Positions 6,978 to 14,956 are shown, numbered from the stretch's first letter. The stretch: DNA of 46,937 nucleotides from Actinobacteria bacterium UBA3120 (GCA_002365735.1 DEZY01000026.1:2769-49705); one strand, 5' to 3'. The notes: generated by a model not told the origin, from the sequence alone. Made by a program: numbers and translations.

Positions 6978-7238
6978 ATGAATACTTATTCGATTGAACC
7001 AGCTGATAAATCTTGGACGGTAACCAAGATCGTAGCGCTGATTGTCGCCATCGCATCGGGGCTTTACATGCTGCCGTGGGCAATTGCCGCATTTCGTGAT
7101 GTAAAACATTGGGGAGTGTTTTGGGTAAACCTACTGGTTGGCTGGACCATCATCGGTTGGATTATTGCACTCGTAATGGCACTGAGATCCCAAGATTATG
7201 TCGTTCTGGTGGCTAAGGATCGACCAAATACGACATGA
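6978..7238 (+). CDS. Small two-helix membrane protein, superinfection-immunity family-like
   Basis: An 86-residue protein with two transmembrane helices (about residues 17-38 and 48-66). The second holds VFWVNLLVGWTIIGWIIALV. The N-LxxGWTxIGWxxAL pattern is the hallmark of the Imm_superinfect (PF14373) family, named after phage T4 Imm but widespread in bacteria with unknown roles. The ATG at 6978 is chosen because AGAGGAAGGG lies at a proper distance. An earlier TTG in the same frame (6957) has no such support. It precedes the acyl-CoA dehydrogenase by seven bases and may be co-transcribed. A phage-defence role is not shown. Confidence 0.7.
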   Translation: MNTYSIEPADKSWTVTKIVALIVAIASGLYMLPWAIAAFRDVKHWGVFWVNLLVGWTIIGWIIALVMALRSQDYVVLVAKDRPNTT

Positions 7239-7245
7239 TGGCCCT

Positions 7246-8478
7246 ATGTATCTTGGCCTGAGTGAACGCGGTAGCAAACTCCTGGATCAAATAAATTCCT
7301 TTATGCACAACGAGGTCTTCCCAGCCGAAGAAATCTATTGGAATCAGCGGGCCGAACTCATCGCATCTGGACAGTTGCACACGGTCCCACCCGTAGTCGA
7401 GGAGTTAAAGGTTAAGGCGCAGGCCTTGGATCTGTGGAATCTGTTCCTTCCTGAACTCTCAGACGGATTGGGGGCCGTCGACTACGCCTATCTTGCAGAA
7501 CGCATGGGTTGGTCGATTGATATTGCTCCGGAGAGCATGAACTGCGCTGCACCGGATACCGGCAACATGGAGATCCTTTCAATGTTTGGCACTCCTGAAC
7601 AAAAACGCACCTGGTTGGAACCGTTAACCCAGGGAAAAATTCGTTCCTCTTTCGCTATGACCGAGCCAGACGTGGGTTCATCTGATGCGACCAACATCCA
7701 GCTTTCCATTGAGCGCGATGGAAGTGACTACGTAATCAACGGTCGCAAGTGGTGGTCATCGGGAATCATGGATCCGCGTTGCCAAATAATGATCGTTATG
7801 GGAAAAACCGACCCGAGCGCCCCACGTCACCAGCAGCAGTCCATGGTTTTAGTCCCCGTTAAATCCCCCGGCGTAACAATTGTTCGCGATCTCAGCGTGT
7901 TCGGTTATCACGATCAACACGGGCACGGTGAAGTTGCTTTCGAAAATGTTCGGGTTCCTGCAACTAATTTACTCGGTCAACAAGGGGGCGGCTTCGCAAT
8001 TGCCCAGGCGCGTCTGGGCCCTGGCCGGATTCACCATTGCATGCGTACGCTTGGAATTGCTGAGCGAGCCTTAGCCATGATGGTTGAACGTGCGGAAAAA
8101 CGTGAAGTTTTTGGTGGACCACTGATTAACCAGGGGGTAATTCAAGAGTGGATCGCCGAGTCGCGCATTGCAATTGATCAGGCAAGACTTTTGACACTTA
8201 AAGCCGCTTGGGTAATTGAAAACTCTGGGGCAAAAAACGCACGGACTGAAATTGCTGCGATCAAAGTGGCGGCCCCTCGCGCCGCACTTCAAGTTATTGA
8301 CCGCGCAATGCAAACATTTGGTGGTGCCGGAATAGGTCCCGACACGGTGCTGCCAAGAATGTATGCCGGGGTCCGATCGCTGCGGTTCGCCGACGGCCCT
8401 GACGAAGTACATCTGCGCGATATCGCTCGCCTTGAGGTGAAGAGACAAGATCTGGCTAAAGGCATTCTTGGTGGATAA
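7246..8478 (+). CDS. Acyl-CoA dehydrogenase, ACAD10/ACAD11 type
   Basis: A flavin-dependent dehydrogenase of about 410 residues. Its signature blocks match the dehydrogenase part of mammalian ACAD10/11 and of bacterial LvaC: NCAAPDTGNMEIL, SSFAMTEPDVGSSDATNI, INGRKWWSSGIMDPRCQIMI, LGPGRIHHCMRTLGIAERAL, and LRFADGPDEVH at the C-terminus. That subgroup works with an APH-fold kinase on 4-hydroxyacyl-CoAs, and such a kinase overlaps the 3' end here. I use the ATG at 7246, which begins MYLGLSERG. The frame is open further upstream but would overlap the previous gene. Exact chain length of substrate cannot be told. Confidence 0.88.
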   Translation: MYLGLSERGSKLLDQINSFMHNEVFPAEEIYWNQRAELIASGQLHTVPPVVEELKVKAQALDLWNLFLPELSDGLGAVDYAYLAERMGWSIDIAPESMNCAAPDTGNMEILSMFGTPEQKRTWLEPLTQGKIRSSFAMTEPDVGSSDATNIQLSIERDGSDYVINGRKWWSSGIMDPRCQIMIVMGKTDPSAPRHQQQSMVLVPVKSPGVTIVRDLSVFGYHDQHGHGEVAFENVRVPATNLLGQQGGGFAIAQARLGPGRIHHCMRTLGIAERALAMMVERAEKREVFGGPLINQGVIQEWIAESRIAIDQARLLTLKAAWVIENSGAKNARTEIAAIKVAAPRAALQVIDRAMQTFGGAGIGPDTVLPRMYAGVRSLRFADGPDEVHLRDIARLEVKRQDLAKGILGG

Positions 8479-9541
8479 GGCGATACCGGATCGAACCTCA
8501 GAAGTGCGAAGCGAAGACACGCTCGACTTGGATGCGCTACTTGACTGGGCAACTGACGAAGGGTTGGGGCTCACCGGCCCCCTTGGCTTATTGCAGTTTC
8601 AAGGTGGCGCGAGCAATCTGACCTACTTGGTCACCGATGCGACGGGTCTTTCCTTGGTTTTGCGTAAGCCGCCACATGGCGTGAAAGCGGCAAGCGCCCA
8701 CGACATGGGTCGCGAAGCGCGAGTACTCAGTGCCCTTGGTCCCGTTCTCGCCCCCGCTCCCAATGTCATTGCCTACTGTGAAAGCAGCACAGTGCTGGGA
8801 GCCCCCTTCTACCTCATGGAGTACATCCAGGGGCACATTCTGCGCACTTCCATTCCCGAGGATTTGGCGCACAGCGATACCGAAATTCGATCGCTATGTG
8901 AATCGATGGTTGATGCTCTGGTGAAGGTTCATCAAGTGAATGTCACCGAGGTGGGATTAGCCGACCTGGATCGAGGTGAAGGGTATGTGTCGCGACAGGT
9001 GTCAGGGTGGTCCAAGCGCTATCGCGATTCACGCACCTCTGATGTACCCGATGCGCAAGAGCTGATGGCCTGGCTAGAGATCAACCAACCACCCGATGTC
9101 CCCCACACACTCGTTCACGGTGATTGGCGCTTTGACAATCTAGTCCTAGACCCATCCGGTGAGTTGATCGGAATTCTCGATTGGGAGATGTCAACGGTCG
9201 GCGATCCATGCATGGATTTGGGGGCTGCCTTGGCATATTGGGTACAAGCCGATGACGACCCTGCCTATTTGAATGTGCGGATGCAGCCAACGGATGCGCA
9301 CGGGATGCTGACGCGAGCACAAGTTGTTGAGCGGTACGGGCAATTAATGGGTGGCCAAGTGCGTCAGTCTCTGGAGCAGAATTGGCAATTTTATGAAACT
9401 TATGGACTATTTCGGCTCGCAGTAATCATTCAACAAATTTGGGCAAGATATCAATCCGGGGCGACAACCAATCCACGATTCGCAACCTTCGGAGCGGTGG
9501 TCAACATGTTGATTGCGCGCGCGCAAACCCGAAGGAGTTAA
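8468..9541 (+). CDS. APH-fold phosphotransferase, probable 4-hydroxyacyl-CoA kinase
   Basis: A 357-residue protein with the aminoglycoside-phosphotransferase/choline-kinase fold. It has a nucleotide-binding region SNLTYLVTDATGLSLVLRK, Brenner-type catalytic loop HGDWRFDN (His217, Asp219, Asn224) and metal-binding ILDWEMSTVGDP (Asp238). It resembles the N-terminal domain of ACAD10/11 and the LvaA kinase rather than resistance enzymes. Those proteins phosphorylate the 4-hydroxyl of acyl-CoAs so that the dehydrogenase partner can eliminate phosphate. The GTG start overlaps the dehydrogenase stop by 11 bases, a strong sign of coupling. Antibiotic resistance is unlikely from this context. Confidence 0.82.
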   Translation: MVDKAIPDRTSEVRSEDTLDLDALLDWATDEGLGLTGPLGLLQFQGGASNLTYLVTDATGLSLVLRKPPHGVKAASAHDMGREARVLSALGPVLAPAPNVIAYCESSTVLGAPFYLMEYIQGHILRTSIPEDLAHSDTEIRSLCESMVDALVKVHQVNVTEVGLADLDRGEGYVSRQVSGWSKRYRDSRTSDVPDAQELMAWLEINQPPDVPHTLVHGDWRFDNLVLDPSGELIGILDWEMSTVGDPCMDLGAALAYWVQADDDPAYLNVRMQPTDAHGMLTRAQVVERYGQLMGGQVRQSLEQNWQFYETYGLFRLAVIIQQIWARYQSGATTNPRFATFGAVVNMLIARAQTRRS

Positions 9542-9602
9542 GGGATCTGGATGTGCCCAGCTCTTGGAAACCGGTACGAATTTCGCAGGTCTGAACTTCA
9601 GG

Positions 9603-10358
9603 CTATGAAGCTAAGGTCCCCGCAAAGATCTGCCAGGCCAGAATGCTTTTGGCGATCAAACTGAGGAAAATGTAGGCCCGCTCGCCGTAACGGTAGTTGG
9701 CCCATTTGCCCACCTGCTTGTATTGAAGGTATTGGACTAAGGCAAATGAGTTGAAGAATAGGAAGAGCGACACAATAATTCCGTAGACAAAGATTGGTGT
9801 TTCTGCGCCAGATGTTGATCCTGGCGCTATTACATAAACCGCCACCACAATCCACGGCACGACTCCAGTTATGCAACCAAACACAAAAGGCATTAAGCCG
9901 CCGCTCCCAGGCTGCTCGTACTTCTCTTGGAGCCAACCGAAAAGAATCATCGAGGAATTGACACCAAAAATGGCGATGAGGGCTGCCACGTCCGCGATGC
10001 CGGTGATTTGCGCGATCAATACGATCATGACCGAAGAACTAATGGAGTACTCAACCCATCGGAAGTAGTTGCGTTGCAGGTTTAGTCCGGCAATATATTT
10101 CGTGAAGTACAGAGGGCTTGCAACCAGGAAATGGAAGAAAGCTGAGAGCGCGAAGAATAAAGCGACTCCCCACGCAATCGGGGAATCAAAGAGGGTGATG
10201 GTGTCACTGGGTGTAGTCCCGGGAGGGCCTTCAAGGTAGGTCGCGGTAATAGGCAGAGTGAAGTCGTTGGCCAAGATAAGAATGATTACTAGTTGGACTG
10301 AGTGAGCGAGTCCAGCAATCACATTCCAACGTCGCAAGCTCTGATCGGTGATGTTCAT
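9603..10358 (-). CDS. Heliorhodopsin
   Basis: A 251-residue seven-helix retinal protein of the heliorhodopsin family, inserted with the N-terminus in the cytoplasm (inverted relative to type-1 rhodopsins). Blocks matching the founding 48C12 protein include ANDFTLPITATYLEGPPGTT, FRWVEYSISSSVMIVLIAQ, FGVNSSMILFGWLQEKY and ERAYIFLSLIAKSILAWQIF. Lys237 is the retinal Schiff-base lysine and Glu103 the counterion equivalent. His19 and His76 match the conserved histidine pair. The family does not pump ions appreciably, and a sensory or enzyme-modulating role is suspected. It lies 20 bases downstream of an AI-2E-family exporter gene, with an AAGGA binding site, so the two are probably co-transcribed. 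Confidence 0.96.
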   Translation of the reverse strand: MNITDQSLRRWNVIAGLAHSVQLVIILILANDFTLPITATYLEGPPGTTPSDTITLFDSPIAWGVALFFALSAFFHFLVASPLYFTKYIAGLNLQRNYFRWVEYSISSSVMIVLIAQITGIADVAALIAIFGVNSSMILFGWLQEKYEQPGSGGLMPFVFGCITGVVPWIVVAVYVIAPGSTSGAETPIFVYGIIVSLFLFFNSFALVQYLQYKQVGKWANYRYGERAYIFLSLIAKSILAWQIFAGTLAS

Positions 10359-10378
10359 GAGTCCTTCTTTCGGGTGGA

Positions 10379-11479
10379 TTACATTTCTGGCTCGGATTCG
10401 ATTTCCACTTGGGGTTCTTCGTCGGGCACTTCATGTCGCAGTTGTCGGGCTTCGACCAGACCGATAGCCATTGCGGCAACTGGAACGGCTATCACGGCTC
10501 CTGCGACCCCGAAGAGCGCTGCACCAAGCATAACCGATGCGAATGCCACTGCCGGGTGCACGTTGACCGCGCGTGCACTTATTTTCGGTTCAATCGTGAG
10601 GTTTTCAACTTGCTGGTAAATAACGGCCCAGATCAGCGCGATGACCCCAATCCAAGGATTCCCACTGAGCAGGCCAACAAGAACAGGCAAAACAATGGCA
10701 ATATAGGTACCTATTGTTGGGACAAATTGGGCCACGAGTCCTGTCCAGATGCCCAATGCCAGCCAAGACGGCATGCCAATGGCGTAAAAAACAATCGCAC
10801 TCGTTCCGCCATTAATAAAAGCCAGCAGAAGGCGTGCTGCGACGTAGTTGCCAGTTTTTTCGGCGGTGATTCCCCACACTTGCTCGGCAAGAGGCTGAAA
10901 CCTTGGAGTGAAAAGCGAACGGATATAGCGACGGAACCTGGGAGCGTCTGCGGAAAGATAAAAGGTAAAAAGACCAAACGTGAATAGGCCAAAGAATCCG
11001 AGGGCAACTGAGCCAAGTAGACCCACAACACCCTGTAGAACTGTCGCGGCATATTGAGCTGATTCTGAAGGAGTGATGTTGAGTTGCTCCCAAAGATCAT
11101 TGACTTCATAACTGGAATTTGTCCGTTCGTTAAACCAAGCAAGTGCGCTATCGAGTAGTCCGGGAAGGCTGCGCAGCAGATCCGCAATCTGATTGAATAG
11201 CAGGTTGCCAAAAGTGAGGCCAAAGACAATAAAGAAAACAAGGATTGAAATCATTACAAGTGCTGTTGCCAGCCCACGCTTCATGCGCTGCGCGAGGCGA
11301 CCGACCGCAGGCTCTATTGCTATAGAAGCAAACCAAGCCATTAGGACAATAAAAATTACGCTTCCGCCGTCTTCGAGTAGAAATTTTAGGAGCAGTGCAA
11401 TCGCGACTACGGCGAGAACGATGAAACTGGTTCGCCACACATTGCGTGAATCAAAGATAATTGTTCTGGGGCCACTCAT
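10379..11479 (-). CDS. AI-2E family transporter (putative membrane exporter)
   Basis: A 366-residue polytopic membrane protein of the AI-2E/UPF0118 family (YdbI/TqsA-like). N-terminal paired helices (VLAVVAIALLLKFLLED and FIVLMAWFASIAIEPAV) are followed by a soluble coiled segment, then FINGGTSAIVFYAIGMPSWL, QFVPTIGTYIAIVLPVLVGL and YQQVENLTIEPKISARAVNV, the family signature. Members move autoinducer-2, small metabolites or Na+/H+, so the substrate is open. It is first in an operon with heliorhodopsin. A TAGCCT hexamer six bases before its ATG implies a leaderless mRNA. Confidence 0.88.
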   Translation of the reverse strand: MSGPRTIIFDSRNVWRTSFIVLAVVAIALLLKFLLEDGGSVIFIVLMAWFASIAIEPAVGRLAQRMKRGLATALVMISILVFFIVFGLTFGNLLFNQIADLLRSLPGLLDSALAWFNERTNSSYEVNDLWEQLNITPSESAQYAATVLQGVVGLLGSVALGFFGLFTFGLFTFYLSADAPRFRRYIRSLFTPRFQPLAEQVWGITAEKTGNYVAARLLLAFINGGTSAIVFYAIGMPSWLALGIWTGLVAQFVPTIGTYIAIVLPVLVGLLSGNPWIGVIALIWAVIYQQVENLTIEPKISARAVNVHPAVAFASVMLGAALFGVAGAVIAVPVAAMAIGLVEARQLRHEVPDEEPQVEIESEPEM

Positions 11480-11491
11480 GGCTTAAGGCTA
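11480..11491 (-). promoter_or_regulatory. -10 element and spacer of the exporter-heliorhodopsin operon
   Basis: TAGCCT (11491 down to 11486), six bases, then the ATG at 11479. The layout matches the leaderless promoters elsewhere in the window. It is the only promoter-like element seen upstream of the heliorhodopsin operon. No clear -35 was found. Confidence 0.5.
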
Positions 11492-11525
11492 CTCACCCGA
11501 GTGCTAGATCCTCACGATCTAGTCC

Positions 11526-12461
11526 TTAAACCAGAAGTGAGGCGAGCAATTGGTCGAGACGCCAAATATTTTGGTTCCAGTCAGCGTATCGCTCAACAAC
11601 TTCTCGGCCATGTTGAACCATATTTCTAGTGACTTCGGGGAAATTAACTGCCTCGAGAAGCGTGAGCTCGAGATTCCGAGAATCACCAAGTGCAAACAGC
11701 CTTCCAGTTGGCTCTGGGATATTTTTCAACCATGCAATGTTCCCAGGGCTGTCGGAAACGACCACGGGTACTTCCATCGCCATGGCTTGTAACAGTGTGA
11801 CGGAAGTGCCATCTGTCTCGGCCGCAGAAACGTAGCATCCATGTTTGCCAAAAAGTGCAGGCAATTCGTCTTCTCGGACACGGCCTACGAATTCCACATG
11901 CTGGAGCGCAAGATCACTCACCTGGCGCTTTAACGTTTCGGTCAGAGTCCCGTCATTTCCAACGGTCAAAGAACATGCAATGCCCTTTTCTTGTAGATGA
12001 CTAATGGCTCGCAAAATCGTGTCAACCCGATAGAGCGGCTCGTGCGCTCGCAGGCTCAGGATTGACAGGTCAACCTTTTCACCCCGGGGGATCGGAGTGA
12101 ATTTATTCAGATCGATGCCCCAGGGGATCATGGCGATCGAATCCGGACTAGCCCCCAATGCAATCGCAATTTCCATTGTGGGAACAGAGTCAACAATGAG
12201 TCCGGAAAATGTGCTCAGCCACTGTGTGGATTGGCATTTTTCGGACGCGTGCAAATCCCATCCCCACGACAAGCCAATAATGGGGTTTGAATAATCAGCC
12301 AGGGATTCCACAAGTGTTGTGGTGATTGGGCCAGCAATAACGGGCGTTTGGGAATCGGTTACGGTGAGTGAGACATCCCAACCCATGGCCGCGAGTGCCG
12401 TGCGCCAGCGCAGGTCATGAATTCCGTCGCTATCACTGAGGTACACACATTTCTTTTCCAT
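11526..12461 (-). CDS. GT4-family glycosyltransferase
   Basis: A 311-residue cytoplasmic GT-B glycosyltransferase. The C-terminal domain shows the group-1 pattern: a VEFVGRVREDELPALFGKHG strand-helix, then CYVSAAETDGTSVTLLQAMA with the donor-binding glutamate position (Ala-Ala-Glu-Thr-Asp-Gly), and VPVVVSDSPGNIAWL. The N-terminal half is somewhat shorter than in full-length relatives. It lies six bases after neuB on the same strand, and therefore probably belongs to the same surface-glycan operon and may transfer a sugar to that glycan. Donor and acceptor are unknown. Confidence 0.82.
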   Translation of the reverse strand: MEKKCVYLSDSDGIHDLRWRTALAAMGWDVSLTVTDSQTPVIAGPITTTLVESLADYSNPIIGLSWGWDLHASEKCQSTQWLSTFSGLIVDSVPTMEIAIALGASPDSIAMIPWGIDLNKFTPIPRGEKVDLSILSLRAHEPLYRVDTILRAISHLQEKGIACSLTVGNDGTLTETLKRQVSDLALQHVEFVGRVREDELPALFGKHGCYVSAAETDGTSVTLLQAMAMEVPVVVSDSPGNIAWLKNIPEPTGRLFALGDSRNLELTLLEAVNFPEVTRNMVQHGREVVERYADWNQNIWRLDQLLASLLV

Positions 12462-12467
12462 TGACGT

Positions 12468-13535
12468 TTAGCTAAGATCTTCCCAAGTAATGAGGTCTCC
12501 TGCGTGGATGTTTCGTGTAGTCACTTTGCCGGTTACCTGAGTGACTTCGTGTGCAGGAATGGCTTCGCGGGGCGCGGGGCGAAGGACAACAAGATCCGAT
12601 CGCGTGATGGTAGTTCCCTGAGGAAGATCACGTTGGGCACGCACACATCTGCGTTGAAGGACGACAGTATGCAATTCATTGTCTTCAATCCCCTTAACGC
12701 CAGTCCCCAGTGCAGCCTCGAGTTTGCGCGTGTCATCAACCATGGCGCGCCAAGTCACCGGATCCATTGAGAAGCCGTGATCGGGTCCCGGCAAGCTCGA
12801 GTCATCAGTGAAGTGCTTCTCAACTACCCGGGCGCCCAGGGCAACGGCTCCCAGCACGGTGAGATGACCGGGGGTGTGGTCGGAGAGTCCGAGAGTGACG
12901 GTGGGGAATTCCCGTGCGTATTGCTGAAGAACGCGGAGGTTAACGTGGTGAATATTTTCCAAGCTACCTTCATAATTTGTATTGCATTGCATGAGGACAA
13001 GCGGAAGTCCTGTCGGTAAAAGCATGTCCATGGTTCGTTGGACGTCTTCCCAGGTTGCCGCACCAGTTGCAACAATTATTGGTTTACCCAAACCCGCAAC
13101 AACTTCCAATTCCTCCAGCCAATTTATATCGCCCGAACCAATCTTGTAAGCGTTCACAAAAGGATCAAGATGTGCTATCGCCTCAAAGTCGTAAGGAGCG
13201 GACATGAACTCGATACCGATTTCCTTTGCGTGATCAGCCAGAGGAGCGGTCCATTCCCAAGGAAGGCTCGCCGCTTGATACACCTCAAAGACTGACTTTT
13301 CCCAAGTAGCTTGATGGGATTGCGCTTGGCCAAGGGCTTTGAACCCGAAATCACTCACAATGTGTTCAGCCCGGAAATGTTGGAACTTGGCGCAGTCCGC
13401 TCCGGCTTCCTTAGCCAAGGTCATGAGGGATTTCGCGCGATCAAGGGAACCGTCATGGTTGGCGGCAACATCCGCGATGAAATAGGTGGGTTGGTCAGGT
13501 CCGACAAGTCTGTGGCCAATCGCAAAATTACTCAC
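12468..13535 (-). CDS. neuB: N-acetylneuraminate (sialic/legionaminic-type) synthase
   Basis: A 355-residue NeuB/SpsE-family enzyme that condenses phosphoenolpyruvate with a six-carbon amino sugar to give a nine-carbon nonulosonic acid. The TIM-barrel domain has FIADVAANHDGSLDRAKSL, CAKFQHFRAEHIVS, KIGSGDINWLEELE, TLGLSDHTPGHLTVLGAVAL and ARVVEKHFTDDSSLPGPDH. A C-terminal SAF (antifreeze-like) domain follows from about residue 290 (RRCVRAQRDLPQGTTITRSD to the end). The start is a GTG, six bases after TAAAGT, so the transcript is probably leaderless. The exact product cannot be decided, and no epimerase or CMP-transferase is in the window. Confidence 0.9.
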   Translation of the reverse strand: MSNFAIGHRLVGPDQPTYFIADVAANHDGSLDRAKSLMTLAKEAGADCAKFQHFRAEHIVSDFGFKALGQAQSHQATWEKSVFEVYQAASLPWEWTAPLADHAKEIGIEFMSAPYDFEAIAHLDPFVNAYKIGSGDINWLEELEVVAGLGKPIIVATGAATWEDVQRTMDMLLPTGLPLVLMQCNTNYEGSLENIHHVNLRVLQQYAREFPTVTLGLSDHTPGHLTVLGAVALGARVVEKHFTDDSSLPGPDHGFSMDPVTWRAMVDDTRKLEAALGTGVKGIEDNELHTVVLQRRCVRAQRDLPQGTTITRSDLVVLRPAPREAIPAHEVTQVTGKVTTRNIHAGDLITWEDLS

Positions 13536-13595
13536 AGTAGGACTTTACCGGGTGTCCGAGTTGTACAGATGCACATCCATGCTTAGGCTAACCAG
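13536..13595. promoter_or_regulatory. Divergent leaderless promoters for neuB and the M23 peptidase
   Basis: The 60 bases between two GTG starts hold both promoters. Rightward: TTGTAC (13561-13566), 17 bases, TAGGCT (13584-13589), six bases, GTG 13596. Leftward: TAAAGT (13547 down to 13542), six bases, GTG 13535. The rightward -35/-10 spacing is ideal. The shared space suggests the two transcription units may influence each other. Confidence 0.6.
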
Positions 13596-14129
13596 GTGCC
13601 ACGGTTCATAGCAATAGTTTTTGCCTTCTTGATTCTGGGATTGCTTCCCGCCGCGCCCTCAGTGGCGTCAGCGCCAATTGACGGCTCCGCAGCGACGCAG
13701 GCCCGCGCTCAGGAAGCCAAAAAAAGTCGCAAGGGCAAAGCGTGCCCCACTAAGAATTTTTGGCTGGGAGCAGGCTGGGGAGCTGACCGGGGTAGACGTT
13801 CTCACAAAGGTGTGGACCTGGGTGGGAAGCGAGGCACCCGAATTTTTGCAGTCGAAGCAGGCCGGATAAACCGCACTAAGCGTCAATCAAATGGGGCATT
13901 ACAAATAGTTTTGCGCGGCAAGAGCGGTTCCATGTTTTACTACGGCCACATGGACAAGGTCTTGATTAAAGGTGGGCAGAAAGTAAAGAAAGGCCAAGTG
14001 ATTGGAAAAATGGGAGACTCAGGATCGCGCGGTCAGGTTCACTTGCATTTTGAATACTGGAAAAGCGGCAGGGAATCTGATGCAATTAATCCCATTAAGT
14101 TCCTGAAGAGAGCGTGTAAGAGTATTTAG
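13596..14129 (+). CDS. Secreted M23 (LytM-type) metallopeptidase
   Basis: A 177-residue exported protein. Residues 1-26 are a Sec signal (FIAIVFAFLILGLLPAA, cleavage near VASA). A short basic linker follows, then the peptidase domain. The zinc site HxxxD is His70 and Asp74 (SHKGVDLG), and the catalytic/zinc HLH is His149-Leu-His151 in GQVHLHFE. His118 lies in YYGHMD. All LytM catalytic residues are therefore present, and it should cut peptidoglycan cross-bridges or stems at the cell surface. It is transcribed divergently from neuB from a canonical promoter and is not followed by a co-directional gene. Confidence 0.9.
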   Translation: MPRFIAIVFAFLILGLLPAAPSVASAPIDGSAATQARAQEAKKSRKGKACPTKNFWLGAGWGADRGRRSHKGVDLGGKRGTRIFAVEAGRINRTKRQSNGALQIVLRGKSGSMFYYGHMDKVLIKGGQKVKKGQVIGKMGDSGSRGQVHLHFEYWKSGRESDAINPIKFLKRACKSI

Positions 14130-14956
14130 TTCCAGGTTCGTGGATCAAGTAATTTGACATCGAGGGAAACACAGGCGTCAAAGTCGATATCGGGTGTATG
14201 AGAGTCCATCGCATTAAGAATCTGGTCAAATTCGTTAAGACTCGTGGGTGCGATGATCACGGAGTGAAGCCACGACTGTTCTTTGATGAACTGCAGACTC
14301 AAAGTGAGTGGATCCACGCCTAATGATTGTGAAAATTCGTGGAATCTGATGACATCGACATGGTCGGGATTCGAAGCGAGCAGGAGTCCTTGTAAGAAAA
14401 TTGAGCGCGCCTGGAATGCAATTGCTGGGAAAAGTTCAGACGCACTGAGAAACCTTTGATCCAGTGCATTCATTGGAATCTGTGCGGTATCCCAAATTGC
14501 TAGGTGGCGCTTGGCGCGATCCAGATCCGAAAGGTCGTACGCGGAAACCCCGACATGATGGGTCAAGCCTTCATTCACGGATAATTCAAAAAACTGACTT
14601 ACTGACTCAATCTCCTTTTGATCCAAAACGTACCAGTCATGAATCAAAAGCGAGTTGACCGATTCTGCATTGAGTCGAGTAAGACTCTCGCGCAGTTGAG
14701 CTCGTAACTGTTTGCAGGTACGGCCCTTGGCCGACAATTTTGTCTGAATGTGAATTCCCGTTGTATCAAGACTGCCGATCCGAGATTCAGCATCCCCATA
14801 ACTTGCCGCGGTATCAAGATGGGCGATTGTGTTAGCACGCATGGAGTCCATGAGTGTGGAGACAACTGAGTCCCCGAGCCTCCCGCTTGTATTGGTGGCA
14901 CCGTAATCTAAACCCCACTGGGCCGTGCCAATCGCTAGTTTGCTGGTGTAGTCCAC
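14126..14956 (-). CDS. Aldo/keto reductase
   Basis: A 276-residue AKR-fold NADPH-dependent oxidoreductase. The catalytic tetrad is complete: Asp48, Tyr53 (HLDTAASYGDAE), Lys73 (QTKLS) and His106 (LLIHDW). VGVSAYDLSDLD and SVIIAPTSLNEFDQIL match later AKR elements. Such proteins accompany nonulosonic-acid and spore-coat-type glycan genes, and neuB lies nearby, so a role in modifying a surface sugar is possible but inferred. The start is a GTG preceded by TAGGCT and six bases. The end overlaps the convergent M23 gene by four bases. Confidence 0.82.
   Translation of the reverse strand: MDYTSKLAIGTAQWGLDYGATNTSGRLGDSVVSTLMDSMRANTIAHLDTAASYGDAESRIGSLDTTGIHIQTKLSAKGRTCKQLRAQLRESLTRLNAESVNSLLIHDWYVLDQKEIESVSQFFELSVNEGLTHHVGVSAYDLSDLDRAKRHLAIWDTAQIPMNALDQRFLSASELFPAIAFQARSIFLQGLLLASNPDHVDVIRFHEFSQSLGVDPLTLSLQFIKEQSWLHSVIIAPTSLNEFDQILNAMDSHTPDIDFDACVSLDVKLLDPRTWN

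Noticed and set aside
8071..8574. 167-codon antisense frame over the dehydrogenase-kinase junction
   Set aside because: It spans the 11-base overlap of two well-supported genes. Low-complexity Ser-rich start; no signals.
8468..9541. Aminoglycoside-resistance kinase
   Set aside because: The fold is shared, but overlap with an ACAD10/11-type dehydrogenase and the HGDWRFDN loop fit the acyl-CoA kinase group better.
9603..10358. Proton-pumping (proteorhodopsin/actinorhodopsin) assignment
   Set aside because: The DTx/DTE-type motif of helix C in pumps is absent; the helix has RWVEYSISSS and the length and loops match heliorhodopsins.
10711..11241. 176-codon minus-strand frame overlapping the AI-2E exporter
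   Set aside because: It is on the same strand but in a different frame from a well-supported transporter. It has no start signal and no domain.
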